A DNA stretch of 64,000 nucleotides from Aerococcus sanguinicola (GCF_008726925.1 NZ_VYWO01000002.1:186001-250000), one strand, 5' to 3'; positions 1 to 9,020 are shown, numbered from the stretch's first letter. Numbers and translations: made by a program. The notes: generated from the letters alone by a model not told the origin.

Positions 1-2
1 AG

Positions 3-575
3 ACGGACTTGGTGCCCTTGGGTTACTTGTCTGTTGAACCTATGGGAATTTGGGCCAGTGCGGGTATCGAGAGCCTGGACCAGGTGCCTGAGGGCGCGCG
101 GATTGCGGTGACCAATGACCCGATTAATACCGGCAATGCCCTGATCCAGCTGGAGAAGGCAGGGCTCCTGACCTTGAAGGACTCAGCGGGAGCGTTACCG
201 ACCCAGGATGATATCGCCAGCAATCCCAAGCGACTGGAATTTATTGCAATGGATGGTGGCCAAGTGCCCCGTGCCTTGGGCGATACCGAACTCATCCTGA
301 CTGGGGTAACCATTGCCAGTGAAGCCGGCTTGGCTAAGGAATCGGCGATTTACTTTGAAGACACGTCCAATACGTCCAAGCTCTTCCGCTTGAATTTCGT
401 CGTGCGCCGGGAGGACCTAGATGACCCCATCCTAAGAAAAATTCTCGATTACTACCAAAGTGAAGATACGGTGCGTTATGCCCAAGAGACGGGCTCGGGG
501 ACCTTCTATCCTGGCTGGGGACCAGGCGAAGATGCGACCAGGGACTATGATGCTTTCGTCCAAGAGGAGGCTTAA
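3..575 (+). CDS. NlpA/MetQ family ABC substrate-binding lipoprotein (C-terminal part)
   Basis: The reading frame is already open at the left edge, so the N-terminus, with any signal peptide and lipobox, lies outside the window. About 190 residues remain. They carry the family hallmarks: a P-L-G-Y segment, then 'ITNDPxN'-like AVTNDPINTGNAL, then a GLLTLKD stretch and a 'SNPKRLEFIAMD' segment close to the family's 'eNPknlkf'. Known members bind methionine or related amino acids or short peptides outside the membrane and deliver them to a MetNI-type transporter. The substrate cannot be told from this part. It is the last gene of its transcription unit, because a strong hairpin follows. Confidence 0.85.
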   Translation, partial: TDLVPLGYLSVEPMGIWASAGIESLDQVPEGARIAVTNDPINTGNALIQLEKAGLLTLKDSAGALPTQDDIASNPKRLEFIAMDGGQVPRALGDTELILTGVTIASEAGLAKESAIYFEDTSNTSKLFRLNFVVRREDLDDPILRKILDYYQSEDTVRYAQETGSGTFYPGWGPGEDATRDYDAFVQEEA

Positions 576-592
576 AAAGCAACGAGTTAATA

Positions 593-631
593 AGGCCTAG
601 CCGCTTTGGCTAGGCCTATATATATATATAT
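593..631 (+). terminator. Hairpin after NlpA gene, with AT microsatellite
   Basis: A perfect 10-bp stem (AGGCCTAGCC / GGCTAGGCCT, 593-602 and 608-617) with a 5-nt loop lies 17 bases after the stop codon. It is followed by a (TA)n run instead of a T-tract, so termination strength is uncertain. Confidence 0.55.
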
Positions 632-659
632 GTTATGATGAGGGAAATGTAACTTATGT

Positions 660-681
660 AAAGCAGGATTGGTCCTGCTTT
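660..681 (+). promoter_or_regulatory. Hairpin in the leader of the ABC exporter operon
   Basis: A perfect 9-bp inverted repeat, AAAGCAGGA / TCCTGCTTT with a TTGG loop, lies about 28 bases before the start codon at 710. It has no T-tract. It could be an operator for a repressor or a leader structure. Its function is not known. Confidence 0.4.
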
Positions 682-709
682 AGACTGGATGATATAGAAA
701 GGAGAGCTT

Positions 710-1606
710 ATGGAAGTCGAAATTAGTCACTTAAGTAAGCGCTACCGAGGGAATAATTTTTATTCCCTCAAGGACGTGAGCCTGTCGATACATGAGGGGG
801 ATATTCTAGGCCTTATCGGTAAAAATGGGTCTGGTAAGTCAACCCTTCTTAAGATTATAGCCAAAGCCCTGAGACCGACTGAGGGCCAGGTTATATTGGA
901 TGGGGAAGATCTATTCTCTCGTCCTGGACGTCTGGACCGCTGTGGCCTATTGATTGAGACAGTTTTTTATCCTCAATTAACAGTGGAAGAAAATTTAGAT
1001 TTCTTGATTAAACTCCACCATGATGAGGCCTATCGAAAGAATATTCGCCCTCTGTTGGAATTAGTCGATTTGTGGGAACGCCGTAAGGATAAGCCTTCAA
1101 GTTTTTCTTTCGGAATGAAACAGCGTCTAGCCTTGGTTATGGCACTAGTGAATGAGCCAGACTTTATTATCCTGGACGAACCCTTCGTGGGCTTAGATCC
1201 TCTAGGGGTTGAGAAGCTTATCGAAGTTCTACAAAAAGCGGCGATTCAAAAGGAAACCAGTATGATTATCTCTAGCCACCAGCTCAATGAATTGAAGGCC
1301 ATCTGCAATCGTTATGTCTATATTGATGAGGGTCAGCTGACGAAAAGCTTTGGCCAAGAAAGTGACCGCATGAATATTATTTTAAGCCGGAAAATTAACT
1401 TGGAAGATTATTTAAGTTCAGACTTACTAGCAGTTGTGGAGCTCTTGGGGGATGAACGCACGCTTACTATCAGTTCCCAGGCTAGCGGTGAGCAGCGCAA
1501 TGCGATTTTGGGACATTTGGCCCAAGAACAATTGATCCAAGACATACAGCAGGGTGCAGGTTTAGATTCTTACTTTAGGGGGGGGAAGGCTAGATGGGAC
1601 ATTTAG
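710..1606 (+). CDS. ABC transporter ATP-binding protein
   Basis: A 298-residue ATPase subunit that would power a membrane exporter made by the next gene. Visible motifs are Walker A (GKNGSGKST, residues about 38-46), a degenerate signature (SFGMKQR, about 138-144), Walker B with catalytic Glu (IILDEPF, about 159-165) and the switch His (SSHQ, about 188-191). The signature lacks the usual LSGG, which is common in ABC-2-type exporter ATPases. About 80 residues beyond the ATPase core look like a regulatory tail. The start follows AAAGGAGAG. The end overlaps the permease start by 13 bases, which suggests translational coupling. Substrate unknown; this architecture is often linked to antimicrobial-peptide or drug export. 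Confidence 0.85.
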   Translation: MEVEISHLSKRYRGNNFYSLKDVSLSIHEGDILGLIGKNGSGKSTLLKIIAKALRPTEGQVILDGEDLFSRPGRLDRCGLLIETVFYPQLTVEENLDFLIKLHHDEAYRKNIRPLLELVDLWERRKDKPSSFSFGMKQRLALVMALVNEPDFIILDEPFVGLDPLGVEKLIEVLQKAAIQKETSMIISSHQLNELKAICNRYVYIDEGQLTKSFGQESDRMNIILSRKINLEDYLSSDLLAVVELLGDERTLTISSQASGEQRNAILGHLAQEQLIQDIQQGAGLDSYFRGGKARWDI

Positions 1607-2346
1607 TTAAAGGACAGGCAGGTTTAATTGCCAAGGAGAAGGAGAGTCGTTTATTTGTTGCTTTTGCGGCTTTTCCATTATTATTGATTATTGTTCGCCT
1701 ATTCAATACGAATTTCATGCAGCTATCAGCTGAGTCAGGAAGCATGGATTTTATGACTTTTTTTGAAGCGGTTATCTATGTGCAATATAATTTTGCTTTG
1801 CCTACCATTGCTTTGATTTACTTGGTATCGGTTAATGTCGGAGAAGAGATTAGAAATAAGATCCTCTATCTTTATAAAGATATTCCTAAAGCTAAGCTCC
1901 TTTCAGCCAAGCATCTGACTTTAATCGGTACTTATGGTTTTTATGTGCTCTTGACTTTCTTAGCCAGTCTATTTACTTACTATACGAGTTTGAGGCAAGA
2001 AGATTTTACCACGGGAGAATTCATCGGGGCTCTTACCTGGACTTCTGATGCTTTGGCTGCTCTGGGGATTATCTTGATGAGTATTATCATCATCTATCTC
2101 GCCAGTGCCCTTTCCATTCATTTTAGCAATGGTTTAACGACGACTTTGGCTGTACTCTTCTACTTATTCTCTTTAGTTGCCTCTGGAATCGATTTTACCC
2201 GTTATCTCTTTCCAACAGGTTTTGTCGCTTTCTATAACGAGCAAAATGCGGGAACTATCATACTCTTAATGTTCCTTTGCTTCTTCGTTTGGGTGGGGAT
2301 TCTAAACTTCCTCGCCCAGCGTGCTTATAAGCGGGCGGAATATTAA
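1594..2346 (+). CDS. ABC-2-type membrane permease
   Basis: A 250-residue integral membrane protein with about six hydrophobic segments, starting inside the end of the ATPase gene. The first segment follows a short charged N-terminus (KEKESRLFVAF). A cytoplasmic loop with EEIRNKILYLYKDIPKAK sits between segments 2 and 3, as in ABC-2 permeases where it contacts the ATPase. The two genes form a complete half-size exporter pair. Neither the cargo nor a regulator gene is adjacent, so function beyond 'ABC export' is not assigned. Confidence 0.8.
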   Translation: MGHLVKGQAGLIAKEKESRLFVAFAAFPLLLIIVRLFNTNFMQLSAESGSMDFMTFFEAVIYVQYNFALPTIALIYLVSVNVGEEIRNKILYLYKDIPKAKLLSAKHLTLIGTYGFYVLLTFLASLFTYYTSLRQEDFTTGEFIGALTWTSDALAALGIILMSIIIIYLASALSIHFSNGLTTTLAVLFYLFSLVASGIDFTRYLFPTGFVAFYNEQNAGTIILLMFLCFFVWVGILNFLAQRAYKRAEY

Positions 2347-2358
2347 ATGTTACGATAA

Positions 2359-2408
2359 AAATCGCTAAAGCTAGTCTTGATTTGATTAGCTTTAGCGATT
2401 TCTTTTTA
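2359..2408. terminator. Bidirectional terminator between ABC exporter and fructokinase
   Basis: A 14-bp stem (AATCGCTAAAGCTA / TAGCTTTAGCGATT) with a 13-nt loop, T-rich on the right and A-rich on the left. It lies between convergent genes and can serve both. Confidence 0.85.
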
Positions 2409-3272
2409 TTTAAGCAGATCCTTAGCCAGCTCAAAGCAGCCGATGGTAGCAGCGTTGTCTTCGAGGCCAGGGGTTTGGATGTAGCGGCTAGGGTCTGGGG
2501 TGTCGATGTAGTCATTGACTAATTCCTGGAACTGGCGCTGGATGCGGTCGAGGAGGTGGGCTTGCTTCATCACGCCACCGCCCAGGATGATCTTCTCAGG
2601 CCTTAAGATCAGACTGGTATTGTAGGCGCATTGGGCCAGGTAATAGGCTTCGATTTCCCAGTAGGGGTCTGTTTCAGGAATTTCCGACCCTGCTAGGCCG
2701 ACCCGGTCTTCGATGGCGGGGCCAGCTGCCATGCCTTCTAGGCAGTATTGGTGGAAGGGGCAATTGCCGGAATAGGGGTCATCCGCGTGGGACCGGACCA
2801 GCATGTGGCCCATTTCGGGGTGGCTGAAGCCCTGGACGAACTGACCATCCTGGATGGCACCCCCGCCGATGCCGGTGCCGATGGTGTAGTAGACCAGGCT
2901 TTGGCTAGCCTGGCCAGCGCCGGCTTTGAACTCCCCGTAGGCCGCCGCATTGACATCCGTGGTCCATGCGATGGGGAGGTCAAAGTCTTGCTTAATGCGG
3001 CCAACGAAGTTATAGTTTTGCCAGGCAAGTTTAGGGGTTGAGGTGATATAGCCGTAGGTCGGGGATTCCGGATGGATATCGATGGGACCGAATGACCCAA
3101 TGCCGATCGCTTGGAGGTCTTGGGCATGTTTTCGGAAGAAGTCTGAGACTTGGGCTAGGGTTTCTTCAGGTTCGGTGGTGGGGAAGCTCACTTGGTCGAG
3201 GATCGTCCCTTGGTCATCGCCGACTGAGCAGACAAACTTGGTGCCGCCGGCTTCGATTGCTGCATAGGTCAT
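2406..3272 (-). CDS. scrK: ROK-family fructokinase of the sucrose locus
   Basis: A 288-residue ROK kinase expected to phosphorylate the fructose set free by sucrose-6-phosphate hydrolase. The N-terminal ATP loop IEAGGTKFVCSVGD is typical of Gram-positive fructokinases, and a DVNAAAYGE segment holds the catalytic Asp. The zinc-binding cluster is intact in order: H (GHMLVRSH), C (GNCPFH), H and C (QYCLEG). It lies 170 bases downstream of scrA on the same strand, beside scrB and scrR, which supports the fructose role over a general glucokinase. A good ribosome site (AGAAAGGTG) precedes the ATG. Confidence 0.88.
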   Translation of the reverse strand: MTYAAIEAGGTKFVCSVGDDQGTILDQVSFPTTEPEETLAQVSDFFRKHAQDLQAIGIGSFGPIDIHPESPTYGYITSTPKLAWQNYNFVGRIKQDFDLPIAWTTDVNAAAYGEFKAGAGQASQSLVYYTIGTGIGGGAIQDGQFVQGFSHPEMGHMLVRSHADDPYSGNCPFHQYCLEGMAAGPAIEDRVGLAGSEIPETDPYWEIEAYYLAQCAYNTSLILRPEKIILGGGVMKQAHLLDRIQRQFQELVNDYIDTPDPSRYIQTPGLEDNAATIGCFELAKDLLK

Positions 3273-3442
3273 TTTATCGCACCTTTCTTTTTTGGAGTAA
3301 CTTTATTCTAACATGATTTAATTTTCTGAAAGACAGAATTAACATTTCCCTTCATGCACCATGATTAAGTCTTAAAAAACCTCTCTTGGTTCTCAGTGTC
3401 GAGTCTTATCGCCTCTTCTAGTTGGCCTTGGTCTAAGCTTCT

Positions 3443-5425
3443 TTATTTTTTAATGCTTAATACCTCTTGGTCGAGGCTGACTTGGCCTTCGTTGACAACT
3501 TGGATGTCTTGGTAGTCGGCGGTGTTGGTGATGATTTCCATTACGGTGGGGTCATAGCCAGCGGCCTTGATAGCTTCGATGTCGAACTTGCCGATTTCTT
3601 GACCCTTAGTCACTTGGTCGCCTTGTTCGACCAGACTCTCGAAGCCTTGACCTTCTAAATTGACGGTATCGATACCGATATGTATGAGGATTTCGACACC
3701 TTCTTGGCTCTTGATTCCGTAAGCATGTTGGCTGTCATAGGCAACTGTAATTTCACCGTCAGCTGGGGCGTAGACGATGCCTTGGTCAGCGTCGATAGCT
3801 AGGCCGTCGCCCATCATTTTTTGGGAGAAGACGGGGTCGTTGACATTCTCTAGGGCAATGTAGTGACCACTAGCTGCTGGGCCAATGCTGATGGTGCCAG
3901 CGGCGGTTTCTTCTTCAGCCTCTTCTTGACTCTGACGTTCAGCTTCGGTCGCAACGGCTGCTTCTTCTTGGGCAGAGCTGCTGGCAACGGCAGCTGTTTC
4001 AGCTTCAGGCTGGGCTAATTTCTTGCGGCCATAGCCATAGGTGAAGACGAAGGAGAGCACCAAGCTGATCACGACGCCGATGAGGAAGGGGCCCCAGGAG
4101 TCGGAACGGATGGAGATAAAGCCGATTAAACCAGCTGAGCCCATGGCACTGGCCAAGACTTGGAAGTAGCCGATGAAAGCACTAGCAATCCCGGAAGCAA
4201 TCATGGCACAGACGAAGGGGAAGCGGAGCTTGAGGTTAACCCCGAAGATAGCTGGTTCAGTGATCCCCAGCATGGCGGAGACACTGGAGGCAGAGGCAAG
4301 GTTCTTCACTTTCTCGTCTTTGGTCATGAGCATAACTGCCAAGCAGGCACCCCCTTGGGCCAGGTTAGCCATACAAGCGACAGGGAAGATGAAGGACCCG
4401 CCTGTCCGCGCGATATTAGCGATTAAGGTTGTCTCAATAGCTGGGAAGCTCTGGTGGAGACCGGTGATCACGATAGGGGAATAGAAGGTCCCGAAGATCC
4501 CTAGGCCAATCGCGCCGGTGGTCTGATAGAGCCAGACCAGGCCATTAGTTAAGCCGTCCGAAACAGTCCGCATGATAGGGCCGACTAGAACGAAGGTGAG
4601 GAAGCCTGTAATGATCAGGGTAAGCATGGGGGTGAAGGTGAAGTCGAAGGCAGCTGGGATCTTCTTGTGGAAGAATTTCTCTAGCTGGGCGAGGATCCAG
4701 GATACCGCGAGGACGGGGATAACCGATCCCTGGTAGCCAGCCTGGGCCACATTCAAGCCAAAGATATTCCAGAAGGGCATCTCACCCGCTGCGGCAACAT
4801 TGGCGACGTCATAGCCATTGACCAATTGCGGCATGACCATGGCCATCCCCATAGCCGCTCCGAGATAGCCGTTACCACCGAAGCGTTTGGTGGCAGAGAA
4901 GCCGATGAGGACAGGAAGGAAGGCGAAGGGGGCTGAGGCAATCAGGTTGACCATATCCACCAAGTCAGCCAGGGCAGGGTACATGCCGATGACAGACTGG
5001 TCCCCGAAGAGCCCTTCTGCCGTCAGCACATTGTTGAGAGCCATGAGGAGGGCGCCACCAACCAGGGCAGGCAGAACCGGTACAAAGATATCGGAGAGGA
5101 CCTTGACGAAGTCCATCAGGGGATTGGAATTCCCCTTGTCTTGGGCTACTGCCTTGAGTTCTTCCGTCGAGGTTTCCTTGGCATGGGTTAATTGGGAGAG
5201 TTCGGCATAAACTTTATCGACATCCCCCGCGCCAATGATAATCTGATACTGGCCATTCACCGAGAAGGTTCCCTTGACACCAGGGTTATTATCCAGGGCC
5301 TCCTGGTCAATCTTGTCTTCATCTTTTAGCACCAAGCGCAGACGGGTCGCACAGTGGGCGGCCGCTTGGATATTATCCGCCCCCAGTGCTTTCACAACAT
5401 CTTCAGCAACTTTTCTATGGTCCAT
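3443..5425 (-). CDS. scrA: Sucrose-type PTS transporter, EIIBCA
   Basis: A 660-residue phosphotransferase permease that would import and phosphorylate sucrose. The order is IIB (residues 1-85, phosphorylated Cys in [10 protein letters not shown]), IIC (about 105-470, some ten membrane segments), an Ala/Glu/Gln-rich linker, then IIA (about 515-660, active His in [10 protein letters not shown]). A TTG lies one codon before the ATG, but the ATG at 5425 is better spaced from GGAG. It faces scrB across a shared 195-base control region with several operator-like sites. The specificity for sucrose rests on these neighbours; other beta-glucoside-class sugars are possible. Confidence 0.9.
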   Translation of the reverse strand: MDHRKVAEDVVKALGADNIQAAAHCATRLRLVLKDEDKIDQEALDNNPGVKGTFSVNGQYQIIIGAGDVDKVYAELSQLTHAKETSTEELKAVAQDKGNSNPLMDFVKVLSDIFVPVLPALVGGALLMALNNVLTAEGLFGDQSVIGMYPALADLVDMVNLIASAPFAFLPVLIGFSATKRFGGNGYLGAAMGMAMVMPQLVNGYDVANVAAAGEMPFWNIFGLNVAQAGYQGSVIPVLAVSWILAQLEKFFHKKIPAAFDFTFTPMLTLIITGFLTFVLVGPIMRTVSDGLTNGLVWLYQTTGAIGLGIFGTFYSPIVITGLHQSFPAIETTLIANIARTGGSFIFPVACMANLAQGGACLAVMLMTKDEKVKNLASASSVSAMLGITEPAIFGVNLKLRFPFVCAMIASGIASAFIGYFQVLASAMGSAGLIGFISIRSDSWGPFLIGVVISLVLSFVFTYGYGRKKLAQPEAETAAVASSSAQEEAAVATEAERQSQEEAEEETAAGTISIGPAASGHYIALENVNDPVFSQKMMGDGLAIDADQGIVYAPADGEITVAYDSQHAYGIKSQEGVEILIHIGIDTVNLEGQGFESLVEQGDQVTKGQEIGKFDIEAIKAAGYDPTVMEIITNTADYQDIQVVNEGQVSLDQEVLSIKK

Positions 5426-5442
5426 CAATATGTCTCCTTCCT

Positions 5443-5456
5443 TGAAAACGTTTTAC
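5443..5456. promoter_or_regulatory. ScrR-type operator in the scrA leader
   Basis: TGAAAACGTTTTAC is a near-perfect palindrome centred on CG, the usual form of LacI/GalR-family operators. It sits between the scrA -10 box and its ribosome site. It could bind ScrR or CcpA; the symmetric AAACGTTT core favours ScrR. Confidence 0.6.
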
Positions 5457-5465
5457 TCGCCTTAT

Positions 5466-5504
5466 ATGATACGCGGAATTTATAAAATGTCAAACGTTTA
5501 TCAT
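5466..5504 (-). promoter_or_regulatory. scrA promoter with overlapping operator
   Basis: On the minus strand TTGACA (5493-5488) and TATCAT (5471-5466) are separated by 16 bases. A second operator-like palindrome, GTCAAACGTTTATC (5489-5502), overlaps the -35 box. Confidence 0.65.
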
Positions 5505-5561
5505 AAAAAAGATAAATTATTTTATAAGAACAAAAAAACTCCGAATATGTTCACTTTGTTT

Positions 5562-5601
5562 CTGTTAAACGATTGACAGAGTAAGCGGTTTCGGCTATGC
5601 T
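5562..5601 (+). promoter_or_regulatory. scrB promoter with operator and cre-like site
   Basis: TTGACA (5573-5578) and TATGCT (5596-5601) are 17 bases apart. The palindrome CTGTTAAACGATTGACAG (5562-5579) covers the -35 box. GTAAGCGGTTTCGG within the spacer resembles a catabolite-repression (cre) site. This suggests joint control by ScrR and CcpA. Confidence 0.7.
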
Positions 5602-5623
5602 TATCTAAAAAAGAAAGTGAGTG

Positions 5624-7123
5624 ATGGGAATGGAATGGATCACAGACTGGACACGGGAACTGCGCTACACACCCTACGCTGACTGGCCTGAGGGTTACCA
5701 AGACTCTCTGCGCCAGTCCCAAGCAGGATCGGATTGGCGAGCCACCTACCATATTCAACCAGCGGGAGGCCTCTTAAATGACCCCAATGGTTTCTCCTAC
5801 TTCAATGGCAAATGGCAGCTCTTCTACCAATACTATCCCTATGGCCCTGTCCACGGGCTCAAGTCCTGGTACCATATGACTTCTGATAACTTGGTGGATT
5901 GGGAAGACCAGGGTCTGGCCCTCCAGCCGGACACGCCATATGATTCCCATGGGGTCTACTCGGGATCAGCCCTGCCCGTTGGCGACAAGCTCTTCTTGAT
6001 GTATACGGGCAATGTCCGGGATGAGGGAGGAGGCCGTGAGACCTATCAGATGGGTGCTTGGATGGATCCGAATGGCCAGATTGAAAAAATTGACCAGGTC
6101 CTTATCCACCAGCCCCAGGGTTATACCGCTGACTTCCGCGATCCTCAGATCTTTCGCCATAATGGTCAATATTGGATCTGCATTGGTGCTCAGACTGTCA
6201 ACAAGGAAGGCCGAGTCCTAATGTATCACAGCGAGGACCTCCTGACCTGGGACTTGGCTAGGGAAGTGGACCTAGGCCATGATGACTTGGGCTATATGGT
6301 AGAGTGCCCCAACCTGGTCTTTATTGAAGGCCAGCCTGTCTTGTTCTTCTGCCCCCAAGGCCTCAAGCAGGAGACTGCCGCCTACTCTAATATTTATCCC
6401 AATATGTATATTATCGGCCAAGCCTTCGACTGGGAACAGTTAGCCTTTGTCGATCCAAGCCCCATGCACTTGGTCGACCACGGCTTTGACCTCTATGCTA
6501 GCCAGGCTATCCAAGCGCCAGATGGTCGGGCTCTAGCGGTATCCTGGCTAGGCCTTCCCGATATGCCAACGGTGACGGCCGAAGAAGGTTGGGCCCATTC
6601 CTTGAGCCTAGTTAAAGAATTGACCCTAGAAGATGGTCGCCTCTACCAGCGCCCTGTCGCAGAGCTTGCAGATCTCCGTCAGGGCTCAACAAGCTTTGAG
6701 ATGGCTCTGGAAGCGGACCGTCAGCTCCTCCCTTCCCAAGCGCCTGGCCAAGAAGAGATCCAAGTCCAGCTTGAAGCAGGCAGTCGGGGACGTTTAGAGC
6801 TCTTTGCCAGTCCGGAAGCGGAAGGGGCCCTAGTGGTCAATTTTGATCTTGAGAGCGGGCAGCTGATTTTGGAACAAACGGCAGCAGGCTACCGTGCCCC
6901 CTCTGACTATGGTTATCAGCGGACCCTGGATCTCGCGCCGGGTCAGGCTCTCGACCTCAGGATCTATCTGGACCATTCCTTGGTCGAAATCTTTGTCAAT
7001 GAGGGGGCGGAGACCCTGACCAGTCCCGTCTATCCACGGAACAAAGAAGCCAAACAAGTCTATGTTCAAGGAAGCGGCCGAGCTTCCGGCCAGGTCTGGG
7101 CCTTACGCGCAATGAAGTCCTAG
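5624..7123 (+). CDS. scrB: Sucrose-6-phosphate hydrolase (GH32)
   Basis: A 499-residue cytoplasmic beta-fructosidase that splits sucrose 6-phosphate into glucose 6-phosphate and fructose. The three GH32 acidic motifs are visible: the nucleophile in LLNDPNG (about residue 50), FRDP (about 170) and the acid/base Glu in MVECPNL (about 225). The C-terminal beta-sandwich ends with the family's DHSLVEIFVNEG pattern. GTG at 5621, ATG at 5624 and ATG at 5630 are in frame; ATG 5624 has the best spacing from AAGAAAG. It is followed by scrR at a 34-base gap and is probably co-transcribed with it. Confidence 0.93.
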   Translation: MGMEWITDWTRELRYTPYADWPEGYQDSLRQSQAGSDWRATYHIQPAGGLLNDPNGFSYFNGKWQLFYQYYPYGPVHGLKSWYHMTSDNLVDWEDQGLALQPDTPYDSHGVYSGSALPVGDKLFLMYTGNVRDEGGGRETYQMGAWMDPNGQIEKIDQVLIHQPQGYTADFRDPQIFRHNGQYWICIGAQTVNKEGRVLMYHSEDLLTWDLAREVDLGHDDLGYMVECPNLVFIEGQPVLFFCPQGLKQETAAYSNIYPNMYIIGQAFDWEQLAFVDPSPMHLVDHGFDLYASQAIQAPDGRALAVSWLGLPDMPTVTAEEGWAHSLSLVKELTLEDGRLYQRPVAELADLRQGSTSFEMALEADRQLLPSQAPGQEEIQVQLEAGSRGRLELFASPEAEGALVVNFDLESGQLILEQTAAGYRAPSDYGYQRTLDLAPGQALDLRIYLDHSLVEIFVNEGAETLTSPVYPRNKEAKQVYVQGSGRASGQVWALRAMKS

Positions 7124-7157
7124 GTCCAAGAGAATATTTATAGAAAGAAGTGACAAG

Positions 7158-8144
7158 ATGGCGGTGAAATTAACAGATGTGGCCAAGCGGGCGGGGGTGT
7201 CTGCCACCACCGTATCCCGGGTCATCAATAACTACGGCTATCTTAGCCAGAAGACCATCGACAAGGTCCACCAAGCCATGGCTGATTTAAACTACCAGCC
7301 CAACCAATTGGCCCGGTCCCTGCAAGGTAAGGGGACCCAAGTGATCGGCGTGATCATGCCCAGTGTGGCCCACCCCTTCTACGGTGAGCTTGTCGACCAG
7401 ATTGAGGGGCGCCTGTCCGAGCAGAACTACCGGATGATCCTCTGCGACAGTGCTGACGATCCCGCTAAGGAGAAAGCCTACCTGCGCATGCTCGTAGCCA
7501 ACCAGGTGGACGGGATCATTGCGGGGGCCCATAACCTAGGCATTGAGGAATACCAGACCATCCAGGCCCCGGTGGTTTCTTTCGACCGTTTCTTGTCCGA
7601 CCGCATTCCAATTGTTGGGAGCGACAACTACCAGGGGGGCGAGCTCGCTAGCCGTTTACTGGTGGACAAGGGTTGCCAAAAGATTGCCTGCCTGACTGGC
7701 TCTCTGGCTTCGGACTCCCCTACGAATGACCGTCTGGCAGCCTATGAAGATGTCATGGTCGAAGCGGGTTTAGACCAACACGTCTATTCCTTCCTGCCTA
7801 ACCAGTCCCCCCTGGTCAAGCGGTCCGAAATCAAGCGCCTGCTCAGCACAGAAAACTGGGAGGGGGTCTTCTGTACCGATGACCTGACCGCGCTCTTGGT
7901 CTACCAGGAGGCCCAGGCCCTGGGCTTGACCCTGCCCAAGGATTTGAAGTTGGTGGGTTACGATGGTAGCCAATTCATGCAGGGCTATTTCCCCTATCTG
8001 ACGACGGTTGTCCAACCCCTGGCAGCCTGCGCAGAACAATTGGTCCACCTGGTTTTAGACCAGATCGGCCAGGGGAAACGGGCCCAAGCCCCGGCCCCCA
8101 ATTATAAGTATCCCGTTTCGCTTTGGACGGGGTCCACGGTTTAG
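7158..8144 (+). CDS. scrR: LacI-family sucrose operon repressor
   Basis: A 328-residue repressor. The N-terminal helix-turn-helix reads KLTDVAKRAGVSATTVSRV (residues 4-22), followed by the hinge helix (NQLARSLQGK) and a periplasmic-binding-protein-like effector domain starting near GVIMPSVAHPFYGEL. It lies directly after scrB, and palindromic operators with an AAACG core sit in the scrA-scrB control region. That makes sucrose-operon autoregulation the obvious role. The effector is probably fructose, sucrose or a phosphorylated form; this is not readable from sequence. Confidence 0.88.
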   Translation: MAVKLTDVAKRAGVSATTVSRVINNYGYLSQKTIDKVHQAMADLNYQPNQLARSLQGKGTQVIGVIMPSVAHPFYGELVDQIEGRLSEQNYRMILCDSADDPAKEKAYLRMLVANQVDGIIAGAHNLGIEEYQTIQAPVVSFDRFLSDRIPIVGSDNYQGGELASRLLVDKGCQKIACLTGSLASDSPTNDRLAAYEDVMVEAGLDQHVYSFLPNQSPLVKRSEIKRLLSTENWEGVFCTDDLTALLVYQEAQALGLTLPKDLKLVGYDGSQFMQGYFPYLTTVVQPLAACAEQLVHLVLDQIGQGKRAQAPAPNYKYPVSLWTGSTV

Positions 8145-8168
8145 AAAAAAAATTCAAATTATTGAAGC

Positions 8169-8197
8169 GACTGGGACAAAAGTTCCAGTCTTTTTTT
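8169..8197 (+). terminator. Terminator after scrR
   Basis: GACTGGGAC-AAAA-GTTCCAGTC followed by seven Ts. The same GGGACAAAAGTCC theme recurs at 31.06, 36.47 and 63.02 kb, so this terminator is a repeated sequence in the genome. Confidence 0.9.
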
Positions 8198-8295
8198 ATA
8201 AAGGGAATGCTTCTTACAAAGCGCCTTGCTTGGGTGCCGGTCGCTGTCAATCCACACTCACAAGTTCTGATTGAGGGTTAGTTTGAAGGGGAAGG

Positions 8296-8365
8296 CTCGG
8301 CTAAAGCCGTTCTTATCCTCTTTGCCTCCAGTCATTCAAGTCTAAACGCAACTGCTCACACCCTG
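8296..8365. repeat. Partial copy of the 119-bp hairpin module
   Basis: Only the right half of the module is present: GGCTCGGCTAAAGCC, then the CTCCAGTCATTCAAGTC arm and the terminal GCTCACACCCTGTA. The left arm is lost or replaced. Its right half is almost the same as that of the next full unit. Confidence 0.7.
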
Positions 8366-8962
8366 TAGTCGGGCTCGCAGTTGCAGACTTGAAGTGACTT
8401 CACCCAATCGGAACGGTCGGCTAAAGCCGCCCTTTTCCGTTTGGGCTCCAGTCATTCAAGTCTAAACGCAACTGCTCACACCCTTTCTAGTCGGGTTCGG
8501 TCTGGCAGAAATAGCTCCTCTTCACAAAGATCCGCCGAAGACTTTCAGTCTTCTCTGGCTCTTTGCTCCAGAGGTCCACTTCTAGACGCGCGCCCTCACA
8601 CCCTTAGTCGGGTTAGGTCTGGCAGAAATAGCTCCTCTTCACCAAAATCCGCCGAAGACTTGCGGTCTTCTCTGGATTTTGGCTCCAGAGGTCTATTTCT
8701 CCCGCCATCCCTCACACCCTTTTCTAGTCGGGTTCGACTTGGCAGGCTTGGAGTGATTTCACAAGTCCGAAACGAGCGAATGCTTCGCTCTTATCCTGAC
8801 TTGCTCCAATCATCCAAGCCTAAGCGCCAAGTCTCACACCCTATAGTCGGGTTCGGTCTGGCAGCTTTCCTGTCACTTCACAAGTCTCCGCCGCAGTCTG
8901 TTAGACTGCTTTGGTGACTTGCTCCAGTGAAGGAAAGCTAAGCGCCATCCCTCACACCCTTA
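8366..8962. repeat. Tandem array of five structured 117-122 bp modules
   Basis: Five head-to-tail units begin at 8366, 8488, 8605, 8725 and 8844. Each begins TAGTCGGGYT and ends CTCACACCCT, with TA at every junction. Constant internal elements are TTCAC (left) and GCTCCA (right). Between them lie paired arms that differ from unit to unit yet remain complementary, for example GCAGTTGC/GCAACTGC in unit 1, GACTTGG/CCAAGTC in unit 4 and AGCTTTCC/GGAAAGCT in unit 5. Each unit would fold into one long interrupted hairpin. No coding function is seen. It fills most of the gap between scrR and the phosphatase gene. Confidence 0.9.
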
Positions 8963-8966
8963 GATA

Positions 8967-9020
8967 TTTACTTAAAACTTACTTAATGTTTACAGACTAT
9001 TTACATGTTTCTGTTATAGT
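8967..9020 (+). promoter_or_regulatory. PhoP-type box and -10 of the phosphatase gene
   Basis: Four hexamers, TTTACT (8967), CTTACT (8978), TTTACA (8989) and TTTACA (9000), are spaced exactly 11 bases apart. This matches the Bacillus-type PhoP box (TTNACA-like hexamers with about 5-base spacers). TATAGT at 9015-9020 fits a -10 box. The pattern predicts induction by phosphate starvation. Confidence 0.7.

Noticed and set aside
8441-8917. A 158-residue Ser/Arg-rich reading frame across the hairpin array
   Set aside because: It follows the repeat units (repeated SRVRSGRNSSSS patterns), has no ribosome site, and its composition comes from the non-coding repeats.
8296-8962. CRISPR array
   Set aside because: The units are about 119 bases, with conserved parts spread through the unit and self-complementary variable parts. 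There are no short direct repeats with unique spacers, and no cas genes are present.
8366-8962. Integron attC sites
   Set aside because: The units fold like attC sites, but the GTTRRRY/RYYYAAC ends are missing, no cassettes lie between them, and no integrase gene is seen.
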